DNA of 64,000 nt, from the NCBI GenBank assembly GCA_949358305.1, contig OX442315.1, forward strand, positions 35,242,427-35,306,426. Reading direction: 5' to 3'. The position numbers and the translations under genes were made by a program. This DNA comes from Strigamia acuminata (taxonomy: Eukaryota > Arthropoda > Chilopoda > Geophilomorpha > Linotaeniidae). Below are positions 1 through 10,529 of the stretch, piece after piece. The notes under the pieces are model-generated. The model did no database searches, had not been told where the DNA came from, and was given only the letters and a program-made list of their open reading frames with translations. How positions within the stretch are numbered: position 1 is the stretch's first letter; each line of letters starts with the position of its first letter.

Positions 1-34
1 CGCCATCTTGTCCTTACTCATTTTGTTTCCTCAG

Positions 35-43
35 ATGGGCAAG
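35..43 (+). other. Possible 9-nt exon or start-codon exon (Met-Gly-Lys)
   Basis: A pyrimidine-rich stretch ending in CAG (positions 19-34) is followed by ATGGGCAAG and then a consensus donor, GTAAGT, at 44. This could be an internal micro-exon or the first coding exon of a plus-strand gene. Several proteins begin Met-Gly-Lys, including ribosomal protein S23, but no second exon is visible downstream, so the gene cannot be named. The window edge cuts the context. Confidence 0.3.
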
Positions 44-421
44 GTAAGTGTCGTGTTAGAAACCGGATACTACGATGTTCACATGTCAGTTGTCTTTAAT
101 GAATTGTCCCACCTGAGACGGAGGGAGCCGAGTGGTGTAGAGAGTTGAGGAGAGTATGAAAATTTGTCGTGAATTCAACTAGAACAGTCGTTTCCTGCGC
201 TGCTCCGACCTCCCCCCTATTCATCACTGTGACGGTCAGTGGTAAGATGTCAGATCCACCACAGCCTCCATGAGCGGTTGCATGGGCCATAGGTAAGTAC
301 AGCGGAACAGTCAAGCATACCAATCACGTCATTTGCGAGGATTCCCTCCCTTGTGTGACAATGTAGGATGCCCAAGCGGTACTACTAGCACATAGGTAGA
401 CTGGGATTCTGACCCCTAGAC

Positions 422-855
422 CAGCGTTTCCCAAACGGTGAGGCGCGAGCTGATTTTTGGTGGGGCGCGACGCATCGCTCACAAAAATTTTTTTTTTTTA
501 AATTTTAACAATCAAACTAACTTATAAACATGATGCCCTCCCCCAAGAATAGTGGACTTGTCTTGTCGTCTAGAAGAGTCTATTCTATCTAGACAATAAA
601 CAACTACCAAATTCAAATCCATTTCATTTTGTGTGCTCAATTCTATTATGGATAAATGGCTGATAAATAAGCCTTCATGCTCATAAAATTATATGGAAAA
701 TTGTATAAAATTGTATGCAATATTATATAAAAATTTCTTTTTTCTTTTTAGTAGTTTATTTTTGAAAAATTTAATGCACTGGTAGATGAAGTGGGGCGCG
801 GAAGATCGCCTTGCTTAAAAATGGGGCGCAATGCTAAAAAGTTTGGGAACCCCTG
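422..855. mobile_element. hAT-like MITE, 434 bp
   Basis: The element is flanked by a perfect 8-bp target duplication, CCCTAGAC, at 414-421 and 856-863. The ends are imperfect inverted repeats: CAGCGTTTCCCAAAC on the left and GTTTGGGAACCCCTG on the right. Subterminal GGGGCGC words recur inside each end. It has no coding capacity. An 8-bp duplication with CAG-type ends is the hAT signature. A second, inverted copy lies at 13543-13960. Confidence 0.85.
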
Positions 856-966
856 CCCTAGACTAACGAATTAAAGGCCACCAACCCAACAATCTGGGGT
901 CCTTGTCTTGACATTTAAGTGAGCATGCATTCCAAACCAGGGTAACTGATCCCCTAGCTGCCCTGG

Positions 967-1360
967 TTAAAGATAGCAGCACAACGGAGCGGGTAAAATT
1001 CCAAAGCTTGCTAGTACAAGTTTAAAGAGGGAATCATTTACAAGCTCACTTGTCCGGCTTTTGACTTAACAGCTTGACTGGCAAACTCAAGCTATCTAGG
1101 TAGCTAGCCAGAAATTCCCGCCAAAATCTTCTCCAAGAATTTCCTCACGATTCTGATTGGCTGTCAAAGTCACATGACCAAAACATCAGCAAGCTTGAAG
1201 CTGGTAAATCAAACTCGGTTTGATCGGAGCGGGTGAGTACAAGCTCGCTTCAAAACAAAGCTTTGAATAAAAACGCAAGCTTCTGTTTGCTCAAGCGGGC
1301 GAATTTCAAGTAAAAGCAAGCTTTTAAATTTTACCCGCTCCCTTGTGTTTCCACCTTAAG
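967..1360. repeat. MITE with GGAGCGGGTAAAATT ends
   Basis: The left end reads ACAACGGAGCGGGTAAAATT and the right end is its near complement. The interior repeats the word AAGCTTG many times. A related copy without a clear left end lies at 26698-27015. The similarity between the ends may extend out to TTAAAG and CCTTAA. No clean target duplication was found, so the boundaries are approximate. Confidence 0.6.
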
Positions 1361-1464
1361 AGCATGGCCGTCACAACATTAAGTACGTCATGGATCAAGA
1401 GGGCGTCAGGGTCAGGATACGATCCCATGATCAACCACCAGATCAAATATTTCTAACATTTACA

Positions 1465-1505
1465 TTTATTACAGTGGCGTACACATATCTACGAAGCAAT
1501 TTATT
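1465..1505 (-). terminator. Polyadenylation signals for VHL
   Basis: On the minus strand there are two AATAAA hexamers, at 1505-1500 and 1470-1465, about 110-150 bp beyond the VHL stop codon. This is a reasonable 3' UTR length. Which one is used cannot be told from the sequence. Confidence 0.5.
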
Positions 1506-1614
1506 TCCTTCAGACAATATACAATTAAAAATTTCATGTACTGTACTCGTACACCACTGCTAGAATAAAATGTTTCCTGCATCATTAAAGCGAGTGCAAG
1601 TTAATCCTTCACGT

Positions 1615-2325
1615 TCAATGCACAACTTGATTACTCATTTCTGGCGGTACTTCACACGTGGCAACTACGGACGACAAATCCAAAATGTGGTCGTATTCTA
1701 AAGGCGCATCATAAAATTCTTGTAACTGCTCTACCACTCTTCTGCAGAGGTTCAGTTGTGTAAATACACTTCTATCTGCAGCCAATTGGCAGAAAACTTC
1801 CAGACACCTGTCTTTCAGAGATAACACTACACAATAAAAAAAAAAATGAACAACAATTCCAAAAAAAAATAAATTATAAAAACATAAAAATAAAATACAT
1901 GGAATAGAAATAGAAATTTTTACTGGTGCTGGCACCAGACGTCCTCCTTCCTCGTCGTGAAGAACATCTGAGACAAATGGAGAAAATACGTCACCTATTC
2001 CAACAGCAATTAACCGACACTTGGTTTTAGCGTCCATAAAAACCCACGGATGGGTCACAAAAGTGTCAGTTTCGAACATGTCTTGTGGCGCTAACGTCTA
2101 AACCAAACAAATGCAATAAATTATTTTAAAGCAATTTCTTACGTAATTAAATCGAGTTAAATTTGATTCTTTCTTACCTACCTCATATCTAATCCACTGT
2201 CCTTCATAATCAATCCAAATAACATTAACACACCTTTCTGTTTTGTTTACAAAATGCACACAAACGGGGAGATTGTATTCTAAAGAACGAAGACCAGGAC
2301 TTCTCACGCTTTCCGCTAAATCCAT
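1615..2325 (-). CDS. VHL: von Hippel-Lindau tumour suppressor homologue (3 exons, about 184 aa)
   Basis: Substrate-recognition subunit of the cullin-2/elongin ubiquitin ligase that binds prolyl-hydroxylated HIF-alpha. The coding exons are 2325-2182, 2097-1899 and 1826-1615. The joins are GAG|GTAGGT to TTTAG|ACG (phase 0) and CCAT|GTATTT to GTGTAG|TG (phase 1), giving 184 codons plus TGA. In the beta domain Asn27, Trp37, Tyr47, Thr60, His64 and Trp66 align with human Asn78, Trp88, Tyr98, Ser111, His115 and Trp117, so the hydroxyproline pocket is present with Ser replaced by Thr. The elongin-C box SLKDRCLEVF begins at residue 117; its Leu and Cys match human Leu158 and Cys162. The second intron has the same phase and place as in human VHL. 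The first lies further upstream. The acidic N-terminal extension of long human VHL is absent, as in the short isoform. The start is the first ATG, about 35 bp from a TATA-like box. Confidence 0.93.
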
Positions 2326-2357
2326 CGTTGTGCTTTTACTCGTAACATGTTACCGTA

Positions 2358-2367
2358 ATTATATAAA
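2358..2367 (-). promoter_or_regulatory. TATA-like box upstream of VHL
   Basis: The minus strand reads TTTATATAAT about 35 bp upstream of the VHL start codon. A real TATA box here would leave only a very short 5' UTR. The region is AT-rich, so chance is possible. Confidence 0.35.
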
Positions 2368-3903
2368 CGGACTCGTGAAAGTGACGATCTAATTTTAAAT
2401 ATTACATCTCAAGAATTAGTATCTCGTTGCCAAGACACTTGAGTGTCAACATCGACTGGGCTAATTTTGGAGATCTTGACCCGCTATTTTTAACCGTATT
2501 AATTTTGCTGCGACGTTATCACAAGGTCACGGCAACCAAAACAATCTAGAAAAATAAATACAAAATAAATAATTAATATAAGATTATTTCTTTATCACAC
2601 AGTACCTGAATGGCTGTATAATCTTAGTTCGTATGGTCTTGACATGTTACATGGAATGTTTTATTTTGATATCCTTGAAAGAGTTAAATATCTACGTGGA
2701 TTAAATAACAGCTCCATCTTACATCCAACAATCCAACAATACGGGAGTATTAATGAAAATAATTGAGCATTAGTCTTTGTTTTTGTTTAATTTAAATAAA
2801 AATTACTAAATGTAAATAATTTACAGAAATTACAATTTAATTTCCAATAGATTGTGGAAGAATACGTAGAACACCATGATGATTATTCGGTAGTTACTAA
2901 ACTTTATAGTGTATTTTCATTTATTCTATTATTCATAAAAAATCTGAATAAGCCACTGCACTTACTTGTTCACTACAGTAAGTCAAAATGACGAAATCGT
3001 TAACTATAAATTTGTTTTTTCTCGTGTATTCTAAAACCATCTGTATTTCTATTCCTGGAAACATAAATCTCAAATAAAATATGAACACGTAAAATTAAGA
3101 GGAATCATACGGTACAAATGAAAGGGCGTTTTCTTGACGTGATGTCGAATTGGGAGTTGGGACCAAGATGGTGGCTTTGAAACTACAAACAGTTGAGCAC
3201 AAAAAAACCTCGATTATGTTTTTAACAGAACGCGGACTGAAACGGTCAAATAAATTTGTATATCCCAAACGAAAACGTTAGATAGTAGTGGGAATTTAAG
3301 TTTATTTGTGAGAATTATCATTTCTACCGTTTCAATACTCACAGTTTTGAGTGGCATTAAGTAAAACAAAATAAAACTAAATAAATAAGTAAATAAAACA
3401 ATTAAAAAAGTACGGAATACTTAAAGAAGTTATAGATACTGAGCAGTACGAAAACAAAATATAGCCAATTTATTATTAAAATGAAAAACAAAACAGTAAC
3501 AAGAAAGTTTCATTCAAACCTTACAATTGCTATTAAATTTTTTAGTGTAAAATTGCATTGAGAAATATCAGTACACAAAACATCATTTTTGCTGTTTGGT
3601 TTGCAAATTTATGATAAAACACAGAATCAATGTTTCATCGATCCAATAGAAACATCAAATAATAACTCGCCTTCAAAAAAGAAGAAAAAAAAATCATACA
3701 AAATCAAAACTTTCCAAATGGATCTTACAAAGCAGTTAATAGAGGGCGACATGTGGTGAAACCAACCTACGGGCGGTCAATTAAGGCCATTCCTTTGGTT
3801 TTCAACATCAATACCGAAACCAGTGAGAAATAGTTTAGTTGGCCTTGAACACACATTGTCAACCCTAAATTTTATCAAGTAAAGCCAAAAAAATTATTAA
3901 TTT

Positions 3904-3941
<38 letters not shown>

Positions 3942-4438
3942 AAAATTTAACAAATTATTTCAATAAAACGATAAAAATCAGCCTTTATAATAAATAAAAT
4001 ATAAATAGATTATATATTAATATTCTTTTTAAATATTTAAATAATTATACAACGTTTTCATTATGTTTTTAAAAAAAATTCACGTTCTGTTGTTTCCATC
4101 ACATTTTGTTCGAAATCATCAAACTCTAATTACCAATCACAATCACATAACAAAACCACACAAAACATCTATTGATGGCATCACGTGGCAAAGAAATACC
4201 AAATTGTACATTTTCAATCACATTTTACATATTTAAATTTATTCTTAAATTTTAAATGTTTTAAATGTATATATTATATATCCTCAAAAAATATTACATT
4301 GTAACATATGTGTATATATAAATTAGCATGACCAAGTTTCATTTTCATCATGAGTAAAACTACTTTCCACGTGATGGCGCTTGTGACAAGTTTCTTCCAC
4401 TTTTAGTATTTTTTATTTTTAGATACGAGTGGATCGGT
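2368..4438. other. Intergenic region between the synaptotagmin 3' end and VHL
   Basis: AT-rich sequence with no open frame of note and no repeat I could delimit. It contains a 30-base A tract at 3909-3938. Minus-strand AATAAA hexamers just below 4439 could serve as synaptotagmin poly(A) signals. Confidence 0.6.
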
Positions 4439-4758
4439 TCACGAATGGCGTGCTTCCGGATCGATGAGGCAATGCCATCGAGCAACAGGAGTTGTTGAAT
4501 TAATCATATCACGGTAATGTTCTCTTTCTTCTCCTTTCGACGCAGAACTAATCAAAACTCTCCCCAACGGTTCTTTGGGACCCAAAATGGCGTCGTGGTA
4601 AACGGTAAATTCGAGACTCACTTGTTGTAATTGATCACGTGGCACGCTGAAAGTCAAAGCCTCGTTGAAGATTGGCTGATGGGTTCCTCTTTGCGTTGAT
4701 GTTTTCTTCTTTTTCATCCTCTTACCACCAGTGACTAGGGATACCTTGACGTAAGCAT
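4439..4758 (-). CDS. Synaptotagmin exon 5: rest of C2B and stop
   Basis: The acceptor TTTCTTTTCTAG precedes ATGCTTACG, whose AT completes an Asp codon with the G of exon 4. The exon encodes residues 382-487. It contains the polybasic strand KRMKKKKTS, used by synaptotagmin C2B for PIP2 and AP-2 binding, then FNEALTFSVP and the terminal WHCL motif typical of C2B. In calcium loop 3 the positions that hold three Asp in Syt1 read His, Ala and Glu (segment VYHDAILGPKEPLG). C2B therefore probably does not bind calcium canonically. The stop TGA is at 4441-4439. Confidence 0.9.
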
Positions 4759-5076
4759 CTAGAAAAGAAAAAAAAAAGTTGCTATTAAAAATTCTGATTA
4801 TGGGGCCCCGAAAACACCTCAAGCCCAGGGCCCCCAAAAGGCTAGATCCGCCGTCCGCCCCTGTGTATAACACTTATTTATGATATCGATTCAGGGCCAC
4901 TACAGCCCTGGTAGAACCTACTGTGTGAAATAAAATGTCGCACTAATAAAAAATTAATCTAACTTTTGACACAACGACTTCTAGAGATAAACCACAAACT
5001 GTCGCTCCCAATGAAAAATGCACGATAAGGAGACTATATATTCCACGTCTACTTAATACTAATGGTAAGCTACATA

Positions 5077-5405
5077 CCGTACTACCCAGCTTTAAGCCGC
5101 AAGTCGGTATAGTGCGAGTTTTACCGGCATGCCGATAAACCCCCGTTTTTTTTTTTCAATAAGAATTGAGCCTAAATAAGCATAAAAAGCATTTTTAGAT
5201 GTAGGAAATTAGCTTAAATTTCTATAAATTTACCCACATTTTAGTTATAATCTTCAGAAAATTAAGAAAACTCAAATTTCAGGCCCAAATTCCAACATAA
5301 TTATTCATCCCGGCTTTTTTAAGTAAAAAAAACAACAACATAAAACCAGCTTTTTCACATACACCGGCATGTTTCACTTTAAACCAGCATGCCGGTATAA
5401 ACTGT
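5077..5405. repeat. TA-target MITE copy with CCGTACTACC end
   Basis: The left end follows TA at 5075-5076 and reads CCGTACTACCCAGC. The interior holds the palindromic word GGCATGCCG at both sides. It is related to the larger element at 47301-48478 and, unlike that one, is not interrupted. The right end is degraded. Confidence 0.55.
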
Positions 5406-5998
5406 TTGACTGAAATTCCAAAAACCAGGTAACCCCATGTCCTCAGATAAGGGGAATTAAAGGAATTTTGATTTTAAATGAATAGGGAAAAACTTTATTG
5501 CTTGGAACGCTGTTTTTCTCCGATCACATGGAGAACAAAGGATTTCAGCAAAGTGTCGCATCTGTGTATTCACCTAATCTGTGCCCATGTCCAACGACAC
5601 GCAGCTTAAAGCGGGGTTTAAAATATGGTATATTTTACATTTTTATGCTTTTTCTCCAAGCTGTCATCTTATTTCTTTTTTTCTATTGGTGATTTATTCA
5701 TAACTGTTAAGCTTATTCAGAATTTTTTTTACACATCCGAAAACTGAGTTTAAAATTTGCATATAAAAATATTTTTCTGATTAATAGATGTGCACATGGC
5801 CACTTCCGCCATTTTCTTTACAATTTCTGTATTTTCTATTTCGTAAATACATCGTGTACTCAATAGAAAATTGAAATTGCTTCATTTTATGTCACAATTA
5901 CGGAAAATAAAATGAGAAGGATGTTTTCAAACATATATTTTCACAGTAAAAAAATTTCCATCACTAATTTTCCTGCAACAGGCAACTGATCCAGAAAA

Positions 5999-6245
5999 AT
6001 GAACGTACCGGTAAGTGATTCAATCCGAGTTTAAAAAAGTACGATTTTGAACCAAATATTTCCCGACTCTTGTACAAATTTTGCTTTTCACCATTTTGAT
6101 GCTTGGTTTAATGGCTTCTGCAGTTCCTATTTGCCACTGCCCGTTTTGTGCCAGCATCCCACCCGAATGCCCAAATGAAAACATTGTTTACCGACAATCA
6201 CCACCGCCTTGCTTCTGTCGCTGTGCAGTTTGTGAACTGCAGTAA
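5999..6245 (+). pseudogene. Cysteine-rich secreted peptide, copy A (splice acceptor lost)
   Basis: First member of the array also found at 7290 and 8423. Exon 1 starts ATGAAC at 5999, with candidate donor GTAAGT at 6011. The exon 2 frame, 6066-6245, is intact: a hydrophobic leader (QILLFTILMLGLMASA) and then an eight-cysteine domain, C-x-C-x2-C-x6-C-x12-C-x-C-x-C-x2-C, ending in TAA. The bases before exon 2 read TTTCCCG where the sister copies read TTTCCAG, so the canonical AG is gone. No AG occurs between the upstream in-frame stop at 6048 and 6066. The reading frame has not decayed, so the loss is recent, or splicing is non-canonical, or an internal ATG is used. An AATAAA lies at about 6285. 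Confidence 0.6.
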
Positions 6246-6560
6246 TTGATTGCTAAACCATGTCTACTATTGTATCATTAAGCAAATAAACACAAAATAT
6301 AATTTACAACTGAGAATCTCATTCAAATCTCATTTATCTTTTTTTTTATTATTTCATTCCTAAACCATATTTTTCACTTCTCACATTCTTTCATGTAATT
6401 TCTTTATGAATCCATCAATTTCAATTTAAACTCACCTAAAATCAAAACAGATTTACAGAGTGCAAAAAACTCATTAATTTTAAAACAGGTGCTGCAAAAA
6501 AGCATCAGCATGGGAATTTATAAATGAATAAGTCACTTGTGCAGAATATATTTTCAAAAA

Positions 6561-6830
6561 GATGAATTGCATGTTTAACACTTTTATCCTTTTTCTCTTA
6601 GGTTTGGCATTTCTATCCTTCTATTGGTATTATTGACAATTCTTTGTTGGAGTTTTACTGACCGCCAATATTGCTGTTGATCACCACTGGGGATGGACAT
6701 GACATTACGCGATAAAAAGCGAGGTCAACGTATTAGTGTATTTAGTCAATCAGTGTATTTTGGATAATCCCTTGTGTTGAATTTAAGCCTTTGAATGTTT
6801 TTAATAAAATCACATATCATTTTGAACTGC
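6561..6830 (+). other. Candidate short hydrophobic exon with poly(A) signal
   Basis: A pyrimidine tract, CTTTTTCTCTTAG, ends at about 6601 and resembles an acceptor. After it one frame encodes GISILLLVLLTILCWSFTD and stops about 25 codons in. An AATAAA follows at about 6808. A 24-codon hydrophobic frame starting at ATG 6561 overlaps it. It might be a terminal exon or a remnant of the nearby peptide array. It has no family resemblance and could be chance in AT-rich DNA. Confidence 0.2.
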
Positions 6831-7229
6831 CTATGTACGTGTGCCATTAATATCCATTAATAACATGCTCAATCTTATTGCAGTACTTTTTTATACAGTA
6901 GCTGCATTTGATAAATCACTTAAACTAAACAGCATTTCTAAACAGCATTCTTAAACTGCTTGGCTGAGGGTTATTGCATCTTTCTACCACAGATCTACAG
7001 TATCTTAAAAAATAGCGGCTAAATTTCAGTCGCAAAACATAAAAGCACCTTTTTTCTCATCAAGTATTATAAATTTATATTATATATTATATATTTTGTA
7101 TTTATAATTTGTATATATAAAATACTCCATATAATCTACAACTTCAATTTTCCCTAAGGATGTAATGCTTCATTAAATTTTATTTCACTATCAAGGATAA
7201 TATAATAAAATTAAAAGGATGTTTACTGG

Positions 7230-7237
7230 TATATATT
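7230..7237 (+). promoter_or_regulatory. TATA-like box of peptide gene B
   Basis: TATATATT lies 53 bp upstream of the ATG. The same GGTATATAT context is kept at the equivalent place in copy C (about 8360), and a looser version lies upstream of copy A. The preceding block (7145-7200, matching 8279-8335) is also conserved, which suggests that the promoter was duplicated with the genes. Confidence 0.45.
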
Positions 7238-7289
7238 TGGACAGCCAAGAATTTGACACCACTATTTTTCCAACAAGTCGTCCAGAAAA

Positions 7290-7548
7290 ATGAAGGTAAA
7301 TAATTACAGTAACTCCGAATTAAATAATAATAATAATAATAATGTCTTAAAACAAATATTTCCAGATGCTTGTACAAATTTTGTTGTTTGCCATTTTGTG
7401 GCATGCTTCAATGACTGCTCCAATTGCAAATTGCAACTGCCCGGAGATATTTTGTGGCGAAGACAAAACCACATGCCCGTATGGAATTGTTTATCCACAA
7501 CCACCTTGCTATTGCGGCTGTACATCTTGTAAACTAATTGATAGCTAA
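7290..7548 (+). CDS. Cysteine-rich secreted peptide, copy B (2 exons, 62 aa)
   Basis: Exon 1 (7290-7295) encodes only Met-Lys and is followed by GTAAAT. The 70-bp intron ends TTTCCAG, and exon 2 (7366-7548) carries the rest. The product has a hydrophobic signal sequence of about 22 residues (LVQILLFAILWHASMTA). A mature chain of about 40 residues follows, with eight cysteines spaced C-x-C-x4-C-x6-C-x10-C-x-C-x-C-x2-C and a PQPPCYCGC motif. It is probably secreted and disulphide-bonded. I do not recognise the family. An AATAAA lies at 7577-7582. The intron contains an AAT microsatellite. The gene lies inside synaptotagmin intron 4 on the opposite strand. Confidence 0.75.
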
Positions 7549-8422
7549 ATATTGTGTAGTAATGTATCAACAAGTCAATAAATACAATATTTGATTTGCA
7601 ATTAAGTTGAGTGGCATATAATTTACACATAAGGTTTTCAATATAAATCTCACTAAATTATAATTTTCATTTATGTCATGTCTATGACTTTATCAATTTC
7701 TTTCGGTTATTTCAGTACTTTTTATACAGGGTGAGGCGCCTTATAGCATTTTAACATTTTCTGAAAGCCCGTAATAAGAAACCAATAAAAAACCAATAAT
7801 TATGGGAAAAAATGAAATTGTTGCGGTAATTATTTTACAGTAACAATCCACAAACGTAAACAAAAAGCAATGCCTGATGGGAGTATGACATAGTCAGTTC
7901 TAAAGTTCTTTTGACCTGGATCCAGTTCTTGGATCTTGGTGGATCCAAGATGTCTGACCTCAATCAATCCATTGTTTTTGAATGAAAAATATAATTTTAA
8001 ATCCTTTAAATAAATGACTTCATCCTTGTTGCTGTTAATGTCACATAAAAAAAAACATTTTTGAACCATCGTGAATCATTTAAAAAATGGCGAATTGAAT
8101 TTTGAAAGGACAGTCAGTCTGCGCATGTGCACGACTGTCCAAGACAAACTGATGACGCCGCCATGTCATCCCTGTTTGCATGACAGTTGTGCACACGGAA
8201 TATTTCATCTCACTCGAAATATTCCGTGCATGTAAACATAGTATTTGAAACTTTACACACACTATAATTTATCATTTCAATTTTCCCTAAGGATGTAATG
8301 CTTCATTAAATTTTATTTCACAATTAAAGATAATACAATAAAATTAAACAAATGTTTGCTGGTATATATTCCTACATTCAGGAATTTTCCATTACTATTT
8401 TTCTAACTTCAGGTCCAGAAAC

Positions 8423-8667
8423 ATGAAGGTAGGTCATTAGATCCGAGTTTAAAATAACGTTTTTGACCCAAATATTTCCAGATTCTTCTACAAATTTTAC
8501 TTTTTACCATTGTGATGCAAGGTTTAATGGTTTCTGCAAGTCGTATTTGCAACTGCCCCGAAATAGCTTGTGCCCAAGACGTAGTCGATTGCCCGGACGG
8601 AAATATTGTTCGTCCACAACCACCTTGCTATTGCGGCTGTCCATCTTGTCAACTAATTGATCGCTAA
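8423..8667 (+). CDS. Cysteine-rich secreted peptide, copy C (2 exons, 63 aa)
   Basis: Exon 1 (8423-8428, Met-Lys) ends at GTAGGT, and the 53-bp intron ends TTTCCAG. Exon 2 (8482-8667) encodes a leader (QILLFTIVMQGLMVSAS) and an eight-cysteine chain, C-x-C-x4-C-x6-C-x11-C-x-C-x-C-x2-C. It shares CNCPEI and PQPPCYCGC with copy B. The mature parts of the copies differ more between cysteines than the leader does, as in fast-evolving secreted peptides. An AATAAA lies at about 8695. Its function is not known from the sequence. A defence peptide, an inhibitor or a matrix component are all possible. Confidence 0.75.
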
Positions 8668-9329
8668 ATCTTGTTTACTACTGTATCATCAGGCAAATAA
8701 ACACAAAATATAGTGTACAACTGACTTGAGTGGCTTATAATTTCACACAGTAGTGCACCATTTTCTTATTTTGCCTTATTTTGTTGAAAATAATTTTGGT
8801 CCTTTAAATAATCTCATTTTTTTTACATTTTCATATTATTAGTTTCTCTTTTATCTTTTTGCCTAGTTTTAACCATTTTCCTGGATAATCTTGAGATTTT
8901 GACTGTTTTTCTAATTTATGCGCTATGGTCTTATTTAAATATTCCCCTTTTATCACCTGTTTTGGGCTATTTCCCCTTGGAAAATAAGCTTGGTCTGAAA
9001 CATGTAATCAAAGGTCTCCTAATATTCTAAATTCATAAAATTAGTCACAATCATTTTTGCCTTCGACGTAGAAACAGCTCTTGTTTCAATTAGGAGCTTC
9101 GAAGCGTGTATTCATGGTGCGTCGCAACGCACAAGGCCCAAATACAGCCCGAATTCTCATGGTTGTCTACGTAACAAGCACACTTTTCATTTCACCTTAT
9201 TTTGCGTTTACCGTACTGAAGAAAAAGCCTGTTAGTCGGTCATAATTCGCTAACATTTTAAGCCAAGGACTGCTGACTTCCTTTCCATTTCTGGACACGT
9301 TTGCAAAGTATTTGACGTCTCAATTGTTC

Positions 9330-9640
9330 ATTTATTTTCGCATTTCCGACTTGACGACGCGGTTTGCTGTCAGGCACCTGCGAGCGCGTGCACCCAACGT
9401 TTGCGCGAGCGTAGGAGGAGAAAATATTCTTCGCAGCGCGTTTTGCGAATAACGACGCTCTCCCTCAGTGAGGCACGATATTTCGGTCTTAATTCGTATA
9501 CCACAGTTCGCCATTTTGCAAGCGCCCGGGCTTACATCGTGCACCCAACAAATATTAGATTTCACAAACAGACGCTGTCTTTATTGAGCTACCACCATGG
9601 TTGAGTATTAAGAGTTGCGGCGCCTGTGGGCCCTGTAGAC
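9330..9640. other. CpG-rich patch, unidentified
   Basis: About 300 bp of sequence much richer in CG dinucleotides than its surroundings, including GCGCGTGCAC, TTGCGCGAGCG and CGCAGCGCG. No splice-supported frame or repeat ends were seen. It may be an unrecognised regulatory element or a transposon fragment. Confidence 0.3.
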
Positions 9641-9934
9641 CTTTTGGTTAACACAAACCCCTGAAAACCTAGTTTTTCTAAGCCATTGTTTCCAGTCGAA
9701 AATAACGACGTGACAATCTGGTTCCCTATCTGCCCATACATTTTGTTTTCACATTTTAATGTAAAAAAGTTCAATTATCTGCATCTTTCAGCGCGGGCAG
9801 GCCAGTCAGTGTCATGTGGCGTCAGTAGCGTATTCTGGCGGCAGTTTAAGTAGCAACATAAAAGCCTATTTTAAAAAGCACTTACCGGTAGTTTATTTTT
9901 ATATTAACTCGTTTTATTTAATTCTACAGTAAAC

Positions 9935-10075
9935 CATATTTTTTCCTTCTCACATTCATTCATATAATTCCATTACGAATCTACCAATTCCAATCTAAAC
10001 ACCTAAAATCAAAATGCACTTCCAGAGTGCAGACTCGTTGATTTCAAAACAGTTGCTTCTAATAAAATACATCAT
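9935..10075 (+). repeat. Diverged duplicate of the flank of peptide gene A
   Basis: This stretch matches 6363-6510, the region just downstream of copy A, over about 140 bp (shared words ACCATATTTTT, CTTCTCACATTC and CACCTAAAATCAAAA). No peptide exon remains beside it. It marks a fourth duplication unit that has lost, or never had, its coding part. Confidence 0.6.
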
Positions 10076-10529
10076 TAAGGGAGTTTTTAAATGAGCAAGT
10101 CACGGAAGCAAATTAAAAATTTAAAAGAATCCTTGATAAATCACAAAAACAAGCAAAAATGACATCTTTCACACACGGAAATGTAAGAAAACTACAAGTA
10201 AACTTGACCCACTCTAAACCCCAATTTGCAAAGCATTAAATGAATAAATAAAGTGGAAAACCACTTTGCATTGCTAAAATTTCACCTATAAGCTAAAAAA
10301 ATCCCCACTCTACTCAAATTAAACCTTCCTTCATTTGGGAAGCGAATTAAAATGTAAAAAAAAAGATCAAACAAAAGAAACCACAATCCAAAAAGCAATT
10401 TACTCAAATGAATGGGTCGTCTCGTACTGCCTTTCACGTTCACCAGCTCGGAAATGAATTCGATCAAACGCTGTCTGACAAATCCGTTCCCAACTGGTAA
10501 TCGATTTTTTTCGATACCCTTCCGCTTAC

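Noticed and set aside
1-1000. Ribosomal protein S23 gene starting at the MGK exon
   Set aside because: No further S23 exon is visible in the plus strand of the first several kilobases, so the name is not justified.
7830-8069. 79-codon minus-strand frame
   Set aside because: No splice context, no recognisable motif, no supporting composition. It is in intron sequence next to a partial CAGGGTG repeat end.
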